Notes: generated by a model from the sequence alone, not told the origin. A stretch of 64,000 bases of DNA from Nostoc sp. KVJ3 (GCF_026127265.1 NZ_WWFG01000001.1:2209501-2273500), one strand, 5' to 3'; counted from the stretch's first letter, positions 1 through 9,071 are shown. Made by a program: numbers and translations.

Positions 1-188
1 CCTTGATTACCTTTAGCTTGCAGCACTTCTAAACGCTCGACAGCAGGTGTTTCTATGGGCGTAAATCCATAGCTTTCAAAAACTTTACGGATGATATCTA
101 GCAAATATAATTCTAGACGCTTTTCATTAGGTAGAAATTCAGGGAAACCGCTAGGAGTAGAAAAGTTTATTTTGTCACCTTTTGCCAT
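1..188 (-). CDS. hisS: Histidyl-tRNA synthetase, N-terminal part (cut by window edge)
   Basis: Only the first 62 codons lie in the window; the gene continues beyond base 1. The visible protein begins MAKGDKINFSTPSGFPEFLP and continues into ESYGFTPIETPAVE, LEVLQAKGN. This is the class II HisS opening: the motif 1 region, where the enzyme aligns a Thr-Pro-containing helix before activating histidine and charging tRNA-His in the cytoplasm. The ATG at 186-188 fits the usual cyanobacterial N-terminus. It reads away from the rest of the window, and its upstream flank carries a palindromic repeat. Identification is from recognition of the N-terminus alone. Confidence 0.9.
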   Translation of the reverse strand, partial: MAKGDKINFSTPSGFPEFLPNEKRLELYLLDIIRKVFESYGFTPIETPAVERLEVLQAKGNQ

Positions 189-235
189 GCGTGTACCTTA
201 TTAAGTTGAAGTTTGAGATGGAAGTCTGACGAATG

Positions 236-276
236 CAAGTCGTGTCTACACAAACAAAGTCCGCATGCGCGGACTG
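236..276. repeat. Small palindromic dispersed repeat upstream of hisS
   Basis: The segment reads AAGTCGTGTCTACACAAACA followed by a perfect 7-bp stem (AGTCCGC at 258-264, GCGGACT at 269-275, 4-nt loop). A related phrase (GAAGTCGCGGCTATAC) lies inside the MITE at 31056-31233, and such sequences are common between Nostoc genes. It may form a hairpin in the hisS leader; a regulatory role is not shown. Confidence 0.6.
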
Positions 277-313
277 GAGAATAATGAATGATTATGTTTA
301 AGAACAGAAGTTT

Positions 314-760
314 CTATCTTAGCCGTTCTTCTTGAATTAAGGTGCGTTGAAATATTTTATTGTTCTTAAACCAATGCCAAGTCCGGGCACGATTGTTATT
401 ATCAGGACTAATGTAGATCATTTCATATAAGCTCAATTCTGGGTTTGTTTTGTAACTAAACCACAAAATAACAACAGAATCATCAGCTTCCCAGGCTTTT
501 CCGTCAATGCGATCGGTATCAAACCACAACTTATTATCTTTATAACTTCCTGGAAATTCATATTCTTCTCGTTTCCCATCAGACCACTTATACCGATTGA
601 TTTGATAGTAGGGATGAGGGCCATTTTCTGGAAATTGACAGGTTAAGTGAGACTCATAACTGTCAAGAATTTTTCCTGTTGTATCAACTAATGTATAAGT
701 TCCTACCCAATCTCCCTGATGACGGAAAAGTACGGGCATTTCTTCTCGAATATTTGACAT
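314..760 (-). CDS. DUF3598-like small cyanobacterial protein
   Basis: A 148-residue soluble protein with no signal peptide or membrane segment. It opens MSNIREEMPVLFRHQGDWVGTY and is rich in aromatic residues and beta-prone stretches (YQINRYKW, LWFDTDRIDG, SRTWHWFKNN-like RARTWHWF). The pattern of an early G-x-W-x-G-x-Y followed by alternating strands is lipocalin/calycin-like, and I associate it from memory with the cyanobacterial DUF3598 group, whose function is unknown. An ATG start at 758-760 is preceded by a purine-rich AGGTGAATT stretch. It sits between hisS and the aldehyde dehydrogenase on the same strand, with only a 38-bp gap from the latter, so co-transcription is possible. The family assignment is tentative. 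Confidence 0.6.
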   Translation of the reverse strand: MSNIREEMPVLFRHQGDWVGTYTLVDTTGKILDSYESHLTCQFPENGPHPYYQINRYKWSDGKREEYEFPGSYKDNKLWFDTDRIDGKAWEADDSVVILWFSYKTNPELSLYEMIYISPDNNNRARTWHWFKNNKIFQRTLIQEERLR

Positions 761-798
761 TGTAATTCACCTCTTAAAAACCGTTTTTTTGACAGTAC

Positions 799-2217
799 TT
801 ATACTTCATTATCAAACCACCAAGGGTCATTAGTAGCGTTTGTTTTAATTAAGATAGCTTTTTTTCGCATAAACCGTTTCAGTGCAGCACCACCCATGCG
901 TGAACCTCCCATACCGGAGAATTTAAAGGCGTTTTTCTCTCCCTCATGCATGATGGCGGTGAGTGCAGCATCGTTGATACTAATAGCACCAGCGTCTATC
1001 TGCTGGGCAATTTCTAAGGCTTTGGCTTCCGAGGCGAAGACAGCAGCACTTAATCCGTAAGTCGAATCGTTCGCTAAAGACACCGCTTCTTCAACTGTGG
1101 AAAAAGGCATTATTGGCATTATCGGGCCAAAAGTCTCTTCGGTCATCACTTTCATGGAATGATTAACCTGGGTGAGAACTGTCGGACGACACCACCAACC
1201 CCCACCTAAGTCTTCAACTACACCGCCGCAGTGAATTACTGCTCCCTTTTCCACCGCATCTAGGAGATGATCGCTAATAATTGCTGCTTGTCTTTCGGCG
1301 ATGATGGGGCCAATTTCTCCACTTTCAACGGTAGGGTAGGCTAGCTGGAGGCGATGGGCTTTGGCTACTAATTGATGGTAAAACTTTTCAAATATGGAGT
1401 CAGCAACGTAAATCCGCTCAATTGATAAGCATGACTGTCCGGTGTTGACGACGGAACCCCACAAGATTGCTGAGGTTGCTAATTCTAAATTGGCTGATTC
1501 TAAAACGATCGCAGGATCTTTTCCTCCTAATTCTAAAAAAGCTGGAATAAACCGTTTAGCAGCCGCTTCTGCGACTTTTCGTCCTGTGGCTACACTACCC
1601 GTAAAGCACACTAAATCTACATTGTCAATCAAAATTGATCCGGTTGCACCTGCTCCTTCAACAAAAGTTAAGACATCGCGCAATTTGGGAACGGCGTTGA
1701 TTGCTGTTGTCAGTGGTGCAACGAAGCGGGGAGCAATTTCACTCGGCTTGACAATAACAGCACAACCCGCCAGCAATGCCGGAATGGTATCAATGGTTGA
1801 CAGCAATAGAGGAAAATTCCACGGGCTAATTATCCCAACTAGAGGGTAAGGAACAGAGCTTTGTTGTAAGGCGATAAAGGGAATTGCTGTATTTTTTGCA
1901 GAGTCTTGTAGCAATTCTGGCGCTAACTTACACCAGCGATCGATACTAGAGAGGAAAGAGTCTATTTCTAATACTGAGATTGATAATCTTCCCGTATCAT
2001 TTACCAAAGCTTCCGTTAAGCGATCGCGCCCAGATAATATCGCTTCCTTCCACTGCTGTAAAGCTTCTATTCTTCCCTCTAAACCCAGTTTTTGCCAGCT
2101 AACTTGCGCCCGGCGCGATCGCTTACATTGCTGTGCCAGCAACCTTGGAGGCGGCGGGATAATTACGTAGTCAAATTTACCAGTTCGGGGATTGCGGACT
2201 TCTATTGGTTTTGTCAT
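799..2217 (-). CDS. Aldehyde dehydrogenase family protein
   Basis: A 472-residue NAD(P)-dependent aldehyde dehydrogenase, oxidising an aldehyde to the acid in the cytoplasm. Visible family landmarks in order: PWNFP at 132-136, the nucleotide-binding FTGS at 205-208, catalytic Glu229 in ELGGKDP, catalytic Cys263 in GQSC, and the EETFGPI motif in the C-terminal half. The length is normal for the superfamily. The substrate cannot be read from sequence; the lack of long insertions fits class 3-like or succinate-semialdehyde-type enzymes equally well. It begins with ATG at 2217. The nitrilase-fold gene lies upstream on the same strand, separated by about 120 bp of heptamer repeat, which argues against a tight operon. 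Confidence 0.93.
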   Translation of the reverse strand: MTKPIEVRNPRTGKFDYVIIPPPPRLLAQQCKRSRRAQVSWQKLGLEGRIEALQQWKEAILSGRDRLTEALVNDTGRLSISVLEIDSFLSSIDRWCKLAPELLQDSAKNTAIPFIALQQSSVPYPLVGIISPWNFPLLLSTIDTIPALLAGCAVIVKPSEIAPRFVAPLTTAINAVPKLRDVLTFVEGAGATGSILIDNVDLVCFTGSVATGRKVAEAAAKRFIPAFLELGGKDPAIVLESANLELATSAILWGSVVNTGQSCLSIERIYVADSIFEKFYHQLVAKAHRLQLAYPTVESGEIGPIIAERQAAIISDHLLDAVEKGAVIHCGGVVEDLGGGWWCRPTVLTQVNHSMKVMTEETFGPIMPIMPFSTVEEAVSLANDSTYGLSAAVFASEAKALEIAQQIDAGAISINDAALTAIMHEGEKNAFKFSGMGGSRMGGAALKRFMRKKAILIKTNATNDPWWFDNEV

Positions 2218-2224
2218 GGGGAAA

Positions 2225-2294
2225 GAGTTAGGAGTTAGGAGTTAGGAGTTAGGAGTTAAGAGTTAGGAGTTAAGAGTTAGGAGTTAGGAGTTAT
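2225..2294. repeat. Heptamer short tandem repeat (GTTAGGA / GTTAAGA)
   Basis: About nine near-perfect tandem copies of a 7-bp unit GTTAGGA, some changed to GTTAAGA, fill the space upstream of the aldehyde dehydrogenase. Such heptamer STRR arrays are a hallmark of heterocystous cyanobacteria. Nothing suggests a coding role. Confidence 0.9.
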
Positions 2295-2308
2295 TATCTT
2301 TGTATTCC

Positions 2309-2338
2309 AATGCCCAATGCCCAATGCCCAATTCCCAA
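2309..2338. repeat. Low-complexity CCCAATG intergenic repeat
   Basis: Three to four CCCAATG-type heptamers follow directly on the GTTAGGA array. Related GGGCATT runs occur at 25222-25250 and 53978-54002, so this is a dispersed intergenic sequence family. Confidence 0.75.
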
Positions 2339-2340
2339 AT

Positions 2341-3393
2341 TCAAATTATCCCCAGTTTTGCTAACCGCTCAATAGTGGCTTGCTGGGTTTGGAGGAAGTG
2401 TTTGCGGTCTACTTCTCCTTCCAGCATAGTATTAGCTGGGTAAAAGTGTGATTGGTGATAACTTTCGGCGTATAGTTCAAAGCGTTGGCGGGAAAGTAAA
2501 TTATTTAACCCTGGTCGGCGGCGATCGCGGCGTAATGCTCCTAAATCAATCTCGGCAAATGCTGCCATGCTCTCACCTGCACCTGTTTCTGCTAAAATGA
2601 TTCCCCGATGATCGATGATTTTAGAGCCACCGTCAGCCGAAGCTATAGGGATAGCAATATTAGCGATACCTGCGGTATTAGCAGAAACGACATAAGCCAT
2701 ATTTTCAACAGCGCGAGTGATTTTTGCTGCATCTTTAGGGGTGAGGTTTTTGTTATATACTTCCGAGGTGGAATGGACAAAAACCTCTGCGCCTCGCATC
2801 GCCAAACACCGCGCCACTTCTGGATACAAAATTTCTTCTGATGCTAAAGCGGCCAAATTACCGATCGCAGTTTTAGCAACGGGGAAAACTCCTTCTAAAC
2901 CATAGCAGTCGAGATATTTATCCCAAACATCATGGGGAGTAGGAGCAAATAAGGAATTCAGCCGCCGATATCGCAAGACGATTGAGCCGGAGGGGTCAAG
3001 AATAAAGCAGGTTTGGAAGTACAATCCGGGAAAGTTAGGATCGACTTCGTAGGCATTCCCAGCTAAAAAGATTTTGTGCTTTTGAGCAATTTTACCAAGT
3101 GCTTCATACTCAGCACCAGCCATTTCTATACAGGCTTTTTCTGCCCAACCTGCTAAAGTATCTCCCATCGGAAAACCTGTCAGGAAATATTCTGGTAGGA
3201 CAATTAAACGACAATCAAAGCCAATGAAGGCGATACTGGCAGCAATTTGTTGAGCTAGACGGTTGATCGAGTTTAGCATGAGCGATCGCGCTTCGTGGCG
3301 TAGACGTAGCCCACCAGAGGTATCGCTTGTTTGGTTGACTGCATGACAGGTAACTTGCAATGCTAAAGCGCGATAGGATTCTAAATTAGTCAT
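2341..3393 (-). CDS. Nitrilase-superfamily (CN-hydrolase fold) protein with altered catalytic triad
   Basis: A 350-residue protein of the carbon-nitrogen hydrolase fold. Family members hydrolyse nitriles or amides with a Glu-Lys-Cys triad. Glu68 is present in IVLPEYFLTGF. The segment that normally carries Lys in a Y-R-K context reads LRYRRLN, placing Arg144 there. The segment that normally reads C-x-x-x-x-(F/Y)-P-E reads SEEILYPE, placing Ser185 (codon TCA) at the nucleophile position; the downstream R-x-L-A-x-x-GAE signature is intact. The fold therefore looks preserved, but two of three catalytic residues are replaced. It may be a binding protein or belong to a divergent subgroup with other chemistry. 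The ATG start overlaps the preceding small gene by 8 bp, suggesting translational coupling. Confidence 0.85.
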   Translation of the reverse strand: MTNLESYRALALQVTCHAVNQTSDTSGGLRLRHEARSLMLNSINRLAQQIAASIAFIGFDCRLIVLPEYFLTGFPMGDTLAGWAEKACIEMAGAEYEALGKIAQKHKIFLAGNAYEVDPNFPGLYFQTCFILDPSGSIVLRYRRLNSLFAPTPHDVWDKYLDCYGLEGVFPVAKTAIGNLAALASEEILYPEVARCLAMRGAEVFVHSTSEVYNKNLTPKDAAKITRAVENMAYVVSANTAGIANIAIPIASADGGSKIIDHRGIILAETGAGESMAAFAEIDLGALRRDRRRPGLNNLLSRQRFELYAESYHQSHFYPANTMLEGEVDRKHFLQTQQATIERLAKLGII

Positions 3394-3607
3394 GAGGCAT
3401 TGGGCATTGGTCAGTTGTCTTTAAATTTTCTACAGAAGGGTCTAGATATAACTGAAAACGAGCCTCTAGTTTTTGACGGAGTTCTTTTGTAATCTCCCAC
3501 AGATGCCCAAATACAGTTTTCTTGTCTAAATCAGTTGGTTGCTGAGTCATAGTTTGAGTTTGCGGCTTTTCTATAAACTTAATATTTAGTGTGACACTTT
3601 CTAGCAC
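3386..3607 (-). CDS. Small hypothetical protein coupled to the nitrilase-fold gene
   Basis: A 73-codon frame starting at a GTG (3605-3607); a later ATG at 3548-3550 would give 54 residues (MTQQPTDLDKK...). The central part (TVFGHLWEITKELRQKLEARFQLYLD) is likely helical and charged. I do not recognise a family. It overlaps the start of the nitrilase-fold gene by 8 bp on the same strand, the main argument that it is real. No Shine-Dalgarno is obvious before the ATG, while GAGG sits directly at the GTG. Confidence 0.4.
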   Translation of the reverse strand: MLESVTLNIKFIEKPQTQTMTQQPTDLDKKTVFGHLWEITKELRQKLEARFQLYLDPSVENLKTTDQCPMPHD

Positions 3608-3930
3608 CTCGATCGTTGCCCAATATGGACAACATAATTTACCGAATTCAGGACTTTGGTAAACAGCCCATCAACTAAACCATGATAAAGCTATTGCGGC
3701 AACATCCTTTTTTTACAGCAGAGTTGCAGCAATCTGTATCAGTCGATGATTATTCATTTAGATGCTTTTGCCCTTAGTCTAAACCTCAGTGATCATACAT
3801 ACTGCAATTTTATGTAAAATTGTTTTATTATACTTAATTGTAAAAATACAAACAACTTTGTTCTTAAGTATAGACAAATTAGGAGAAAACCAAATATTAA
3901 TAAGTTAGTTGTTTGATTATAAATACATAT
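3608..3930. other. Intergenic region between divergent genes
   Basis: AT-rich spacer between a minus-strand and a plus-strand gene, so it should hold promoters for both. I see no clear -35/-10 pair, no repeat with a partner elsewhere in the window and no convincing small gene. Confidence 0.5.
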
Positions 3931-4434
3931 ATGGCTTTTGATTTAGATGAAGCTTTTCAACTGGATATAGCTCAAGTTAATTTAAAAAAAGCACATTCAA
4001 TAGTATTTAGTTTATATGATGACCCGAAAATTCCTTTTGTAATTTGGTTACTAGAGAACCCTAAGAGCCTATTGGCGTTACCTGGAAAAATTAGTCTGCG
4101 CCACCATGATTATATTCACATACTTTTAAGTAGAGGAATTTCTCCTCAAGATGAAGCCTTTGTAATAGGATTTACAATGGGTAATGACTTAAAAACCAAT
4201 CAACTACATTTATTCATATATAAATTTTTTGCTAAATTTATATATCCAGCTCCTTATAAATTTTCAAAGTTAGACTTCATGAATTTTAACTTAGGATTTA
4301 TCTATGGCAGAAAGATTAAAATTAAACAAATAAATGAGATTGATTTTAAAATGTATCAAAATGAAAATATCAGATACTTAAGAAACTTTTTCGGTATAAA
4401 TACTGATGAAACGAAATTGATGCGAGAGTATTAA
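3931..4434 (+). CDS. Coq4-like protein
   Basis: About 167 residues from the ATG at 3931; an in-frame TTG at 3913 is possible but less likely. The protein carries HDYIH (residues 59-63) and Glu75, exactly the H-D-x-x-H-x(11)-E metal-binding motif of the COQ4 family, followed by VIGFTMGND. In eukaryotes Coq4 acts in ubiquinone biosynthesis and binds a prenyl chain. Cyanobacteria make plastoquinone rather than ubiquinone, so the role here is open; from memory a Nostoc homologue, Alr8543, has a solved lipid-bound structure. The gene is AT-rich and only 40 bp upstream of a histidine kinase on the same strand, so the two may form a unit. Confidence 0.65.
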   Translation: MAFDLDEAFQLDIAQVNLKKAHSIVFSLYDDPKIPFVIWLLENPKSLLALPGKISLRHHDYIHILLSRGISPQDEAFVIGFTMGNDLKTNQLHLFIYKFFAKFIYPAPYKFSKLDFMNFNLGFIYGRKIKIKQINEIDFKMYQNENIRYLRNFFGINTDETKLMREY

Positions 4435-4474
4435 ATGGGGTTAGTACTAATTAAAATGCATCTAAAAAAATAGT

Positions 4475-6085
4475 ATGAGAATGCACCTACCTTATAAACT
4501 GAGATTTGTTTCTTCTCAACTTGTAACTGTAACAGTACTGCTGACATTGCTCTTATTTATTCCTCAAATTTGGCTCAACTGGCAAGCCTACCATAGCTTT
4601 AATAATATTGTTAAATATGAATTTAAGCTACAAATACTGAGTGATGAAATTACTTATCTTGATGAAGTATTAACGATGTCAGCCCGGATGAATGCTGCCA
4701 CAGGTAACTTTATTTGGGAACAACGGTATCGCCAATTTGAACCTAAGCTAGATATTGCTATTAAAGAATCTATTAAACTTGCTCCTAAAGCATATAAAAA
4801 TGAGGATGCCAAAATAATTGATACTGCTAATCAGCGCTTGGTTGCAATGGAATATCAATCTTTTAATTTAGTTAATAAAAATCAAAAAGACGAAGCAAAG
4901 CTACTGCTTTTTAGCAGCGAATATGAAAATAATAAACGCATTTATGCTAATGGTGTTGCCCAAAGAAAGCGTAACATTTCACTTCAGTTACAGCAGAAAA
5001 TTGATGAATATTATCAAAGAATTTTTTGGGCAATTTTAGAATCTATTATAAGTTTAGTAATGCTGATTCCAGCATGGCTGTTAGTATTGCATTTATTGCA
5101 GCAATACTTAAAAGATAAAAAAATTGCTCAAGCCGCCTTAGAAGAAACTAATTCTAGATTGGAAATACAAGTTGCAGAGAGAACAGTAAAATTAAAATAC
5201 AAAAATTTTCAACTAAAACAGACACTCAAAGAATTGCAACACACTCAAGTACAACTTGTTCAAACCGAGAAAATGTCTTCATTAGGTCAGTTAGTTGCGG
5301 GTGTTGCTCATGAAATCAATAATCCAGTTAATTTCATTTATGGCAACCTACTCCACCTTAGAGAATATAGTCAACAATTACTAACTTTAATTACCCTGTA
5401 TCAGCAACAATGTTATAGTTATAGCCCAGAAATAACTACTCTACTTGATGAGATAGATTTAGAGTTTATTATTGATGATATGCCGAGAATATTATCATCA
5501 ATGGCAATTGGTACTGAACGTATTCGCGAAATTGTACTAACTTTGCGTAACTTCTCGCGTCTTGATGAAGCAGAAATGAAATTTGTTGATATTCATGAAG
5601 GAATTAATAGTACCCTATTAATTTTACAGTATCGTCTCAAAGAAAATCATAACCAGCAGGAAATTACAATTATCAAAGATTATGGTAATTTGCCTCTTGT
5701 TGAATGTTATGCGGGAGGATTAAATCAGGTATTTATGAATATCTTAAGTAACGCTATTGATGCTTTATATCAACGGGAAACAGAGTGTTTAAAAGGAGAG
5801 ATTGAAAAACAGCTTAGTTCTATTATTATCCATACTCAAGTTAAAAATAAAGAATACATAATTATTAGTATTAAAGATAATGGTTCAGGAATAACTAAGG
5901 AAGCTCAAACTAGATTATTTGACCCTTTCTTTACTACTAAACCTATAGGTAAAGGTACTGGCTTAGGATTATCTATTAGTTACCAGATTATAGTGGAAAA
6001 ACATAAAGGGAAAATTAAGTGTATTTCTGCACCTGGTGAAGGTACAGAATTTGTGATTGAGATTCCTATCAATCAGACGCTGTAA
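4475..6085 (+). CDS. Membrane sensor histidine kinase
   Basis: A 536-residue two-component sensor. Membrane segments at about 13-34 and 184-208 frame a mostly helical periplasmic sensor, followed by a coiled coil (about 215-265). The dimerisation/phosphoacceptor box has His279 in GVAHEINNP. The ATPase domain shows the N box FMNILSNAID, the DNGSG box, and DPFFTT with GTGLGL. It would autophosphorylate on His279 and pass phosphate to a response regulator. None is adjacent, so it is an orphan kinase. It resembles the kinase at 41996-43717 across the whole catalytic half (shared EIDLEF, RLDEAE/RLDEGE segments) but lacks a clear HAMP. AT-rich codon use matches the Coq4-like gene before it and differs from neighbours. 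Confidence 0.92.
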   Translation: MRMHLPYKLRFVSSQLVTVTVLLTLLLFIPQIWLNWQAYHSFNNIVKYEFKLQILSDEITYLDEVLTMSARMNAATGNFIWEQRYRQFEPKLDIAIKESIKLAPKAYKNEDAKIIDTANQRLVAMEYQSFNLVNKNQKDEAKLLLFSSEYENNKRIYANGVAQRKRNISLQLQQKIDEYYQRIFWAILESIISLVMLIPAWLLVLHLLQQYLKDKKIAQAALEETNSRLEIQVAERTVKLKYKNFQLKQTLKELQHTQVQLVQTEKMSSLGQLVAGVAHEINNPVNFIYGNLLHLREYSQQLLTLITLYQQQCYSYSPEITTLLDEIDLEFIIDDMPRILSSMAIGTERIREIVLTLRNFSRLDEAEMKFVDIHEGINSTLLILQYRLKENHNQQEITIIKDYGNLPLVECYAGGLNQVFMNILSNAIDALYQRETECLKGEIEKQLSSIIIHTQVKNKEYIIISIKDNGSGITKEAQTRLFDPFFTTKPIGKGTGLGLSISYQIIVEKHKGKIKCISAPGEGTEFVIEIPINQTL

Positions 6086-6373
6086 GTAAATATATCAACT
6101 GTGCCTAGCTTTAGCGTAGTTCTGGGAAAGAAGTCTACACCTGTAACCGACCTTACATTACCACCGGAGTCTATATAATAGATTAATTATTTGTGGTCAC
6201 ACCTTTGACATAATATTGCAATGTCTTTGTCAATAGGATGTGCAATAGTTTACTCATCAAACTGATTAACGGAACTAGGCAGCTAACCCCTGCCTTTTTT
6301 AATCAATACCCTATAATACTGCATTTCCAACACAAATTTAGCATTAGCAAGCTTTAATTTCCTTGCTACTTAA

Positions 6374-8725
6374 TTATGGGTGATTCCCCTTTACCTGAGA
6401 ATTACTAATAGAAAATCCTCGGCGTGTGGGTTTAATACTAGCTAACTCCACCTGAAAACTTACCTTGTCGGTCATTTCCCCGCTTTTGGCTTCCAAAGTC
6501 CACTTACCAGGATGTAAATTCCAAAATAAAGAATTAGCTGAATTTGTATCTAACTTTTCCCCATTTAAGCGCCACTCTACCAGCGTAGATTTATTTCCCG
6601 CTAGCTTAAATTCGAGTTTTTGCTTCGCTTCTTCACTAGGATACACTAAGAATAAATCGCCATTATGCGGAGATAAAATTCTCAAATTATGAGAAACAAA
6701 ACTCGATTGCTGTTGTTTTGCCAACCACTCATCATACTCTGGTGGTAAATTGAACTTGTTTTCGCCTTCGTAGGCAATTTTATCTTCTGGATAGAAATAT
6801 TCTTGTACCACTGAGGTACAATCTGGTGTTGGTCGTAACCCCGAAATTGCACAAACAGGTAATTGCATTAAACCTTCTGGAGGCGGAAAAGCTGCTGGTT
6901 CTTGATGTTCGTGCAGGTGTAGCATAATCCGATTCCACAAAGGTGCAGCCCCTGTGACGCCTGAAACTTGTCGCATCGGTTCGCCGTTGAAATTGCCTAC
7001 CCAAGTAGCGACGGTGTAATCGGTAGTGAAGCCAACTGTCCAAGTATCACGAAAATTGGAAGAAGTGCCAGTTTTAACAGCAACAGGAAAAGGTAAATTT
7101 AATACTGAGTCTACACCAAAGGCTGTTGCACGAGCGTGATTATCACTGAGGATGTTAGTAATTAATTGCCATATTGTGTGATTCGGGAGTGGGGAGTTTG
7201 TAGAGACGCGATTCATCGCGTCTGTAGGGAGTGGGGAATTGGAAAATGTGCTGACTAATGGGGTAGCATCTCCAAATCGTGCTAGAGTTAGATAGGCATG
7301 GGCTAATTCCCATAAACTGACTTCGCCGCTACCGAGAGTCAAACCTAAACCGTAATGTTCTGGGGTTTGATTGAGGTGTTCAAATCCTAGTTGATGCAGT
7401 CGTTCTAAGAAAGTTTCCACACCTACTTTTTCTAAAACCCTCACTGCGGGTACATTCAACGAATTTGCTAAGGCGATTCGCACTCGCACAGGGCCAAGAA
7501 ACTTTTCGGTGTAATCGGTTGGGCTGTAAAGTTTCGCGCCGGGAATTGCATAACGGGCGGGGACATCTGCCAAAATGGTATTTGGGCGAATTAAACCTTT
7601 TTCTAAAGCTAATTCATAAACAAAAGGCTTGAGGGTAGAACCTGGTTGACGTAGTGCTTGCACTCCATCATTGCGTCCTAATTTTGTCTCATTAAAGTAA
7701 TCAGGTGAACCGACATAAGCCAAAACTTCACCAGTGTGGTTATCAATCACCAACGTAGCTGCATCATGGACATTGTTGGGGGCTAGGGAAGAAATCACCT
7801 GTTGTACCTGTGCTTCGACAAACTGCTGTAAAGGGCGATTTATAGTCGTGCGGATGGGGGAATTTTCTTCTGTTTGCCCCTTATCAAACTGATTAGCTAA
7901 CCAAAATAAAAAGTGGGGTGCGGCGATAATTCCCTGTGGGCGGTACTGAAACACAACTTTTTCGGTTTGTGTTCGGGCTGCGTAGCTTGCCGCCGTAGGC
8001 ATCGCCTCATTTAGATACCCTTCCTGTACCATCCGATTAAGGACGTATTTTTGTCGCTGCTTTAACCGTTCCCAATGTTCATAAGGATTAAAGTATGTGG
8101 GATTATTGGGAATAGCAGCCAACAAACTAGCTTGGGCAAGATTTAACTCACTAGCTGGTATGGAAAAATAAGTCTGCGCGGCTGCTTCCACACCATATAT
8201 ATTCCCACCCATCGGCAGCCGATTAATATATGCAGAGAGAATTTCATCTTTATTCATCCCTGCTGCTAACCGCCAAGATAGCCAAATCTCACTCAGTTTA
8301 CCAGAGAAGCTGCGGGGCACAGGATCTAACATCCGCGCCAACTGCATAGTAATAGTAGAAGCGCCGGAAACAATTCGTTTGGCATGGATGGCTTCTTTGC
8401 CGGCGCGGATAACAGCTTTCATATCCAACGCCCCATGATGGTAAAAGCTGCCATCTTCGGCGGCTAAAATGGCATGGATAAACTGCGGCGAAACTTGATT
8501 TAGCGAGACTACTGATGTATGTTCTTGGTCACGGGTGAGCAATGTTCCTAATGGTAAACCATTGCGATCGCTAAATTGCATTGCCAACTGATTTTGGGCA
8601 ATATCTGTAGCCCTAACGGGTGCAAAATAAGGTAGTAAGCGTATAATTAGGCAGATTACCAGCACAGCGAGGATAAATTTGCTACCGTGCTTAAATTGGA
8701 GTAGCGATCGTAAAATTAGTTTCAT
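6374..8725 (-). CDS. pbpC: Penicillin-binding protein 1C
   Basis: A bifunctional peptidoglycan synthase of about 783 residues from the ATG at 8725 (an in-frame TTG 18 bp upstream is less likely). An N-terminal membrane anchor (about 15-33) is followed by a family 51 glycosyltransferase with Glu90 in AAEDGSFYHHG and the GASTITMQLAR motif. The transpeptidase domain has Ser363 in GSTLK, SLN at 422-424 and KTG at 551-553. The C-terminal beta domain typical of PbpC follows. It polymerises and crosslinks cell wall in the periplasm. It is divergent from the alpha-2-macroglobulin gene, a pairing seen in many bacteria. Residues of about 496-514 are encoded by an inserted repeat (see the 7185-7237 feature). 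Confidence 0.95.
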   Translation of the reverse strand: MKLILRSLLQFKHGSKFILAVLVICLIIRLLPYFAPVRATDIAQNQLAMQFSDRNGLPLGTLLTRDQEHTSVVSLNQVSPQFIHAILAAEDGSFYHHGALDMKAVIRAGKEAIHAKRIVSGASTITMQLARMLDPVPRSFSGKLSEIWLSWRLAAGMNKDEILSAYINRLPMGGNIYGVEAAAQTYFSIPASELNLAQASLLAAIPNNPTYFNPYEHWERLKQRQKYVLNRMVQEGYLNEAMPTAASYAARTQTEKVVFQYRPQGIIAAPHFLFWLANQFDKGQTEENSPIRTTINRPLQQFVEAQVQQVISSLAPNNVHDAATLVIDNHTGEVLAYVGSPDYFNETKLGRNDGVQALRQPGSTLKPFVYELALEKGLIRPNTILADVPARYAIPGAKLYSPTDYTEKFLGPVRVRIALANSLNVPAVRVLEKVGVETFLERLHQLGFEHLNQTPEHYGLGLTLGSGEVSLWELAHAYLTLARFGDATPLVSTFSNSPLPTDAMNRVSTNSPLPNHTIWQLITNILSDNHARATAFGVDSVLNLPFPVAVKTGTSSNFRDTWTVGFTTDYTVATWVGNFNGEPMRQVSGVTGAAPLWNRIMLHLHEHQEPAAFPPPEGLMQLPVCAISGLRPTPDCTSVVQEYFYPEDKIAYEGENKFNLPPEYDEWLAKQQQSSFVSHNLRILSPHNGDLFLVYPSEEAKQKLEFKLAGNKSTLVEWRLNGEKLDTNSANSLFWNLHPGKWTLEAKSGEMTDKVSFQVELASIKPTRRGFSISNSQVKGNHP
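7185..7237. repeat. Palindromic repeat inserted in frame inside pbpC
   Basis: A near-palindrome AGACGCGATTCATCGCGTCT (7204-7223) is flanked by direct repeats GGGAGTGGGGA at 7185-7195 and 7227-7237. The same palindrome occurs outside genes at 22167-22186 and, with one change, at 57689-57708. Here it is translated on the minus strand, giving two NSPLP copies around TDAMNRVST. The reading frame is kept. Confidence 0.85.
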
Positions 8726-9071
8726 CAGGGAATCCCTGCCCAAGAAAACCTACCTTAATTTTGACGCAGCGATTACATCTATATCAGTAAATATGTCAAA
8801 TACTTAATAATTTATTTGAAATCACTTAGCAGATGTAAATTAATATTTGCAGAACTCAAATACTTATTAATAGTTAAGAATTGTAGTGATTTTTCGGAAC
8901 AATCACAGGGTATTGGTTATCTATGTAAATAAACATAGTTAAATCCAAAGTCTGGGTAAAAAATAGTCATCTGGCATCCTTTATTAGTCTTGGTATTACC
9001 AAATCAATGAGTAAATGCCAACTTTTGTTAGCTATAATTTATGAATTTTTTATTTTGAATTCCTAAAAAAT
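8726..9071. other. Divergent promoter region between pbpC and the macroglobulin gene
   Basis: An AT-rich spacer of about 350 bp that must contain the start signals for both divergent genes. I see no recognisable operator, repeat or hairpin. Confidence 0.5.
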
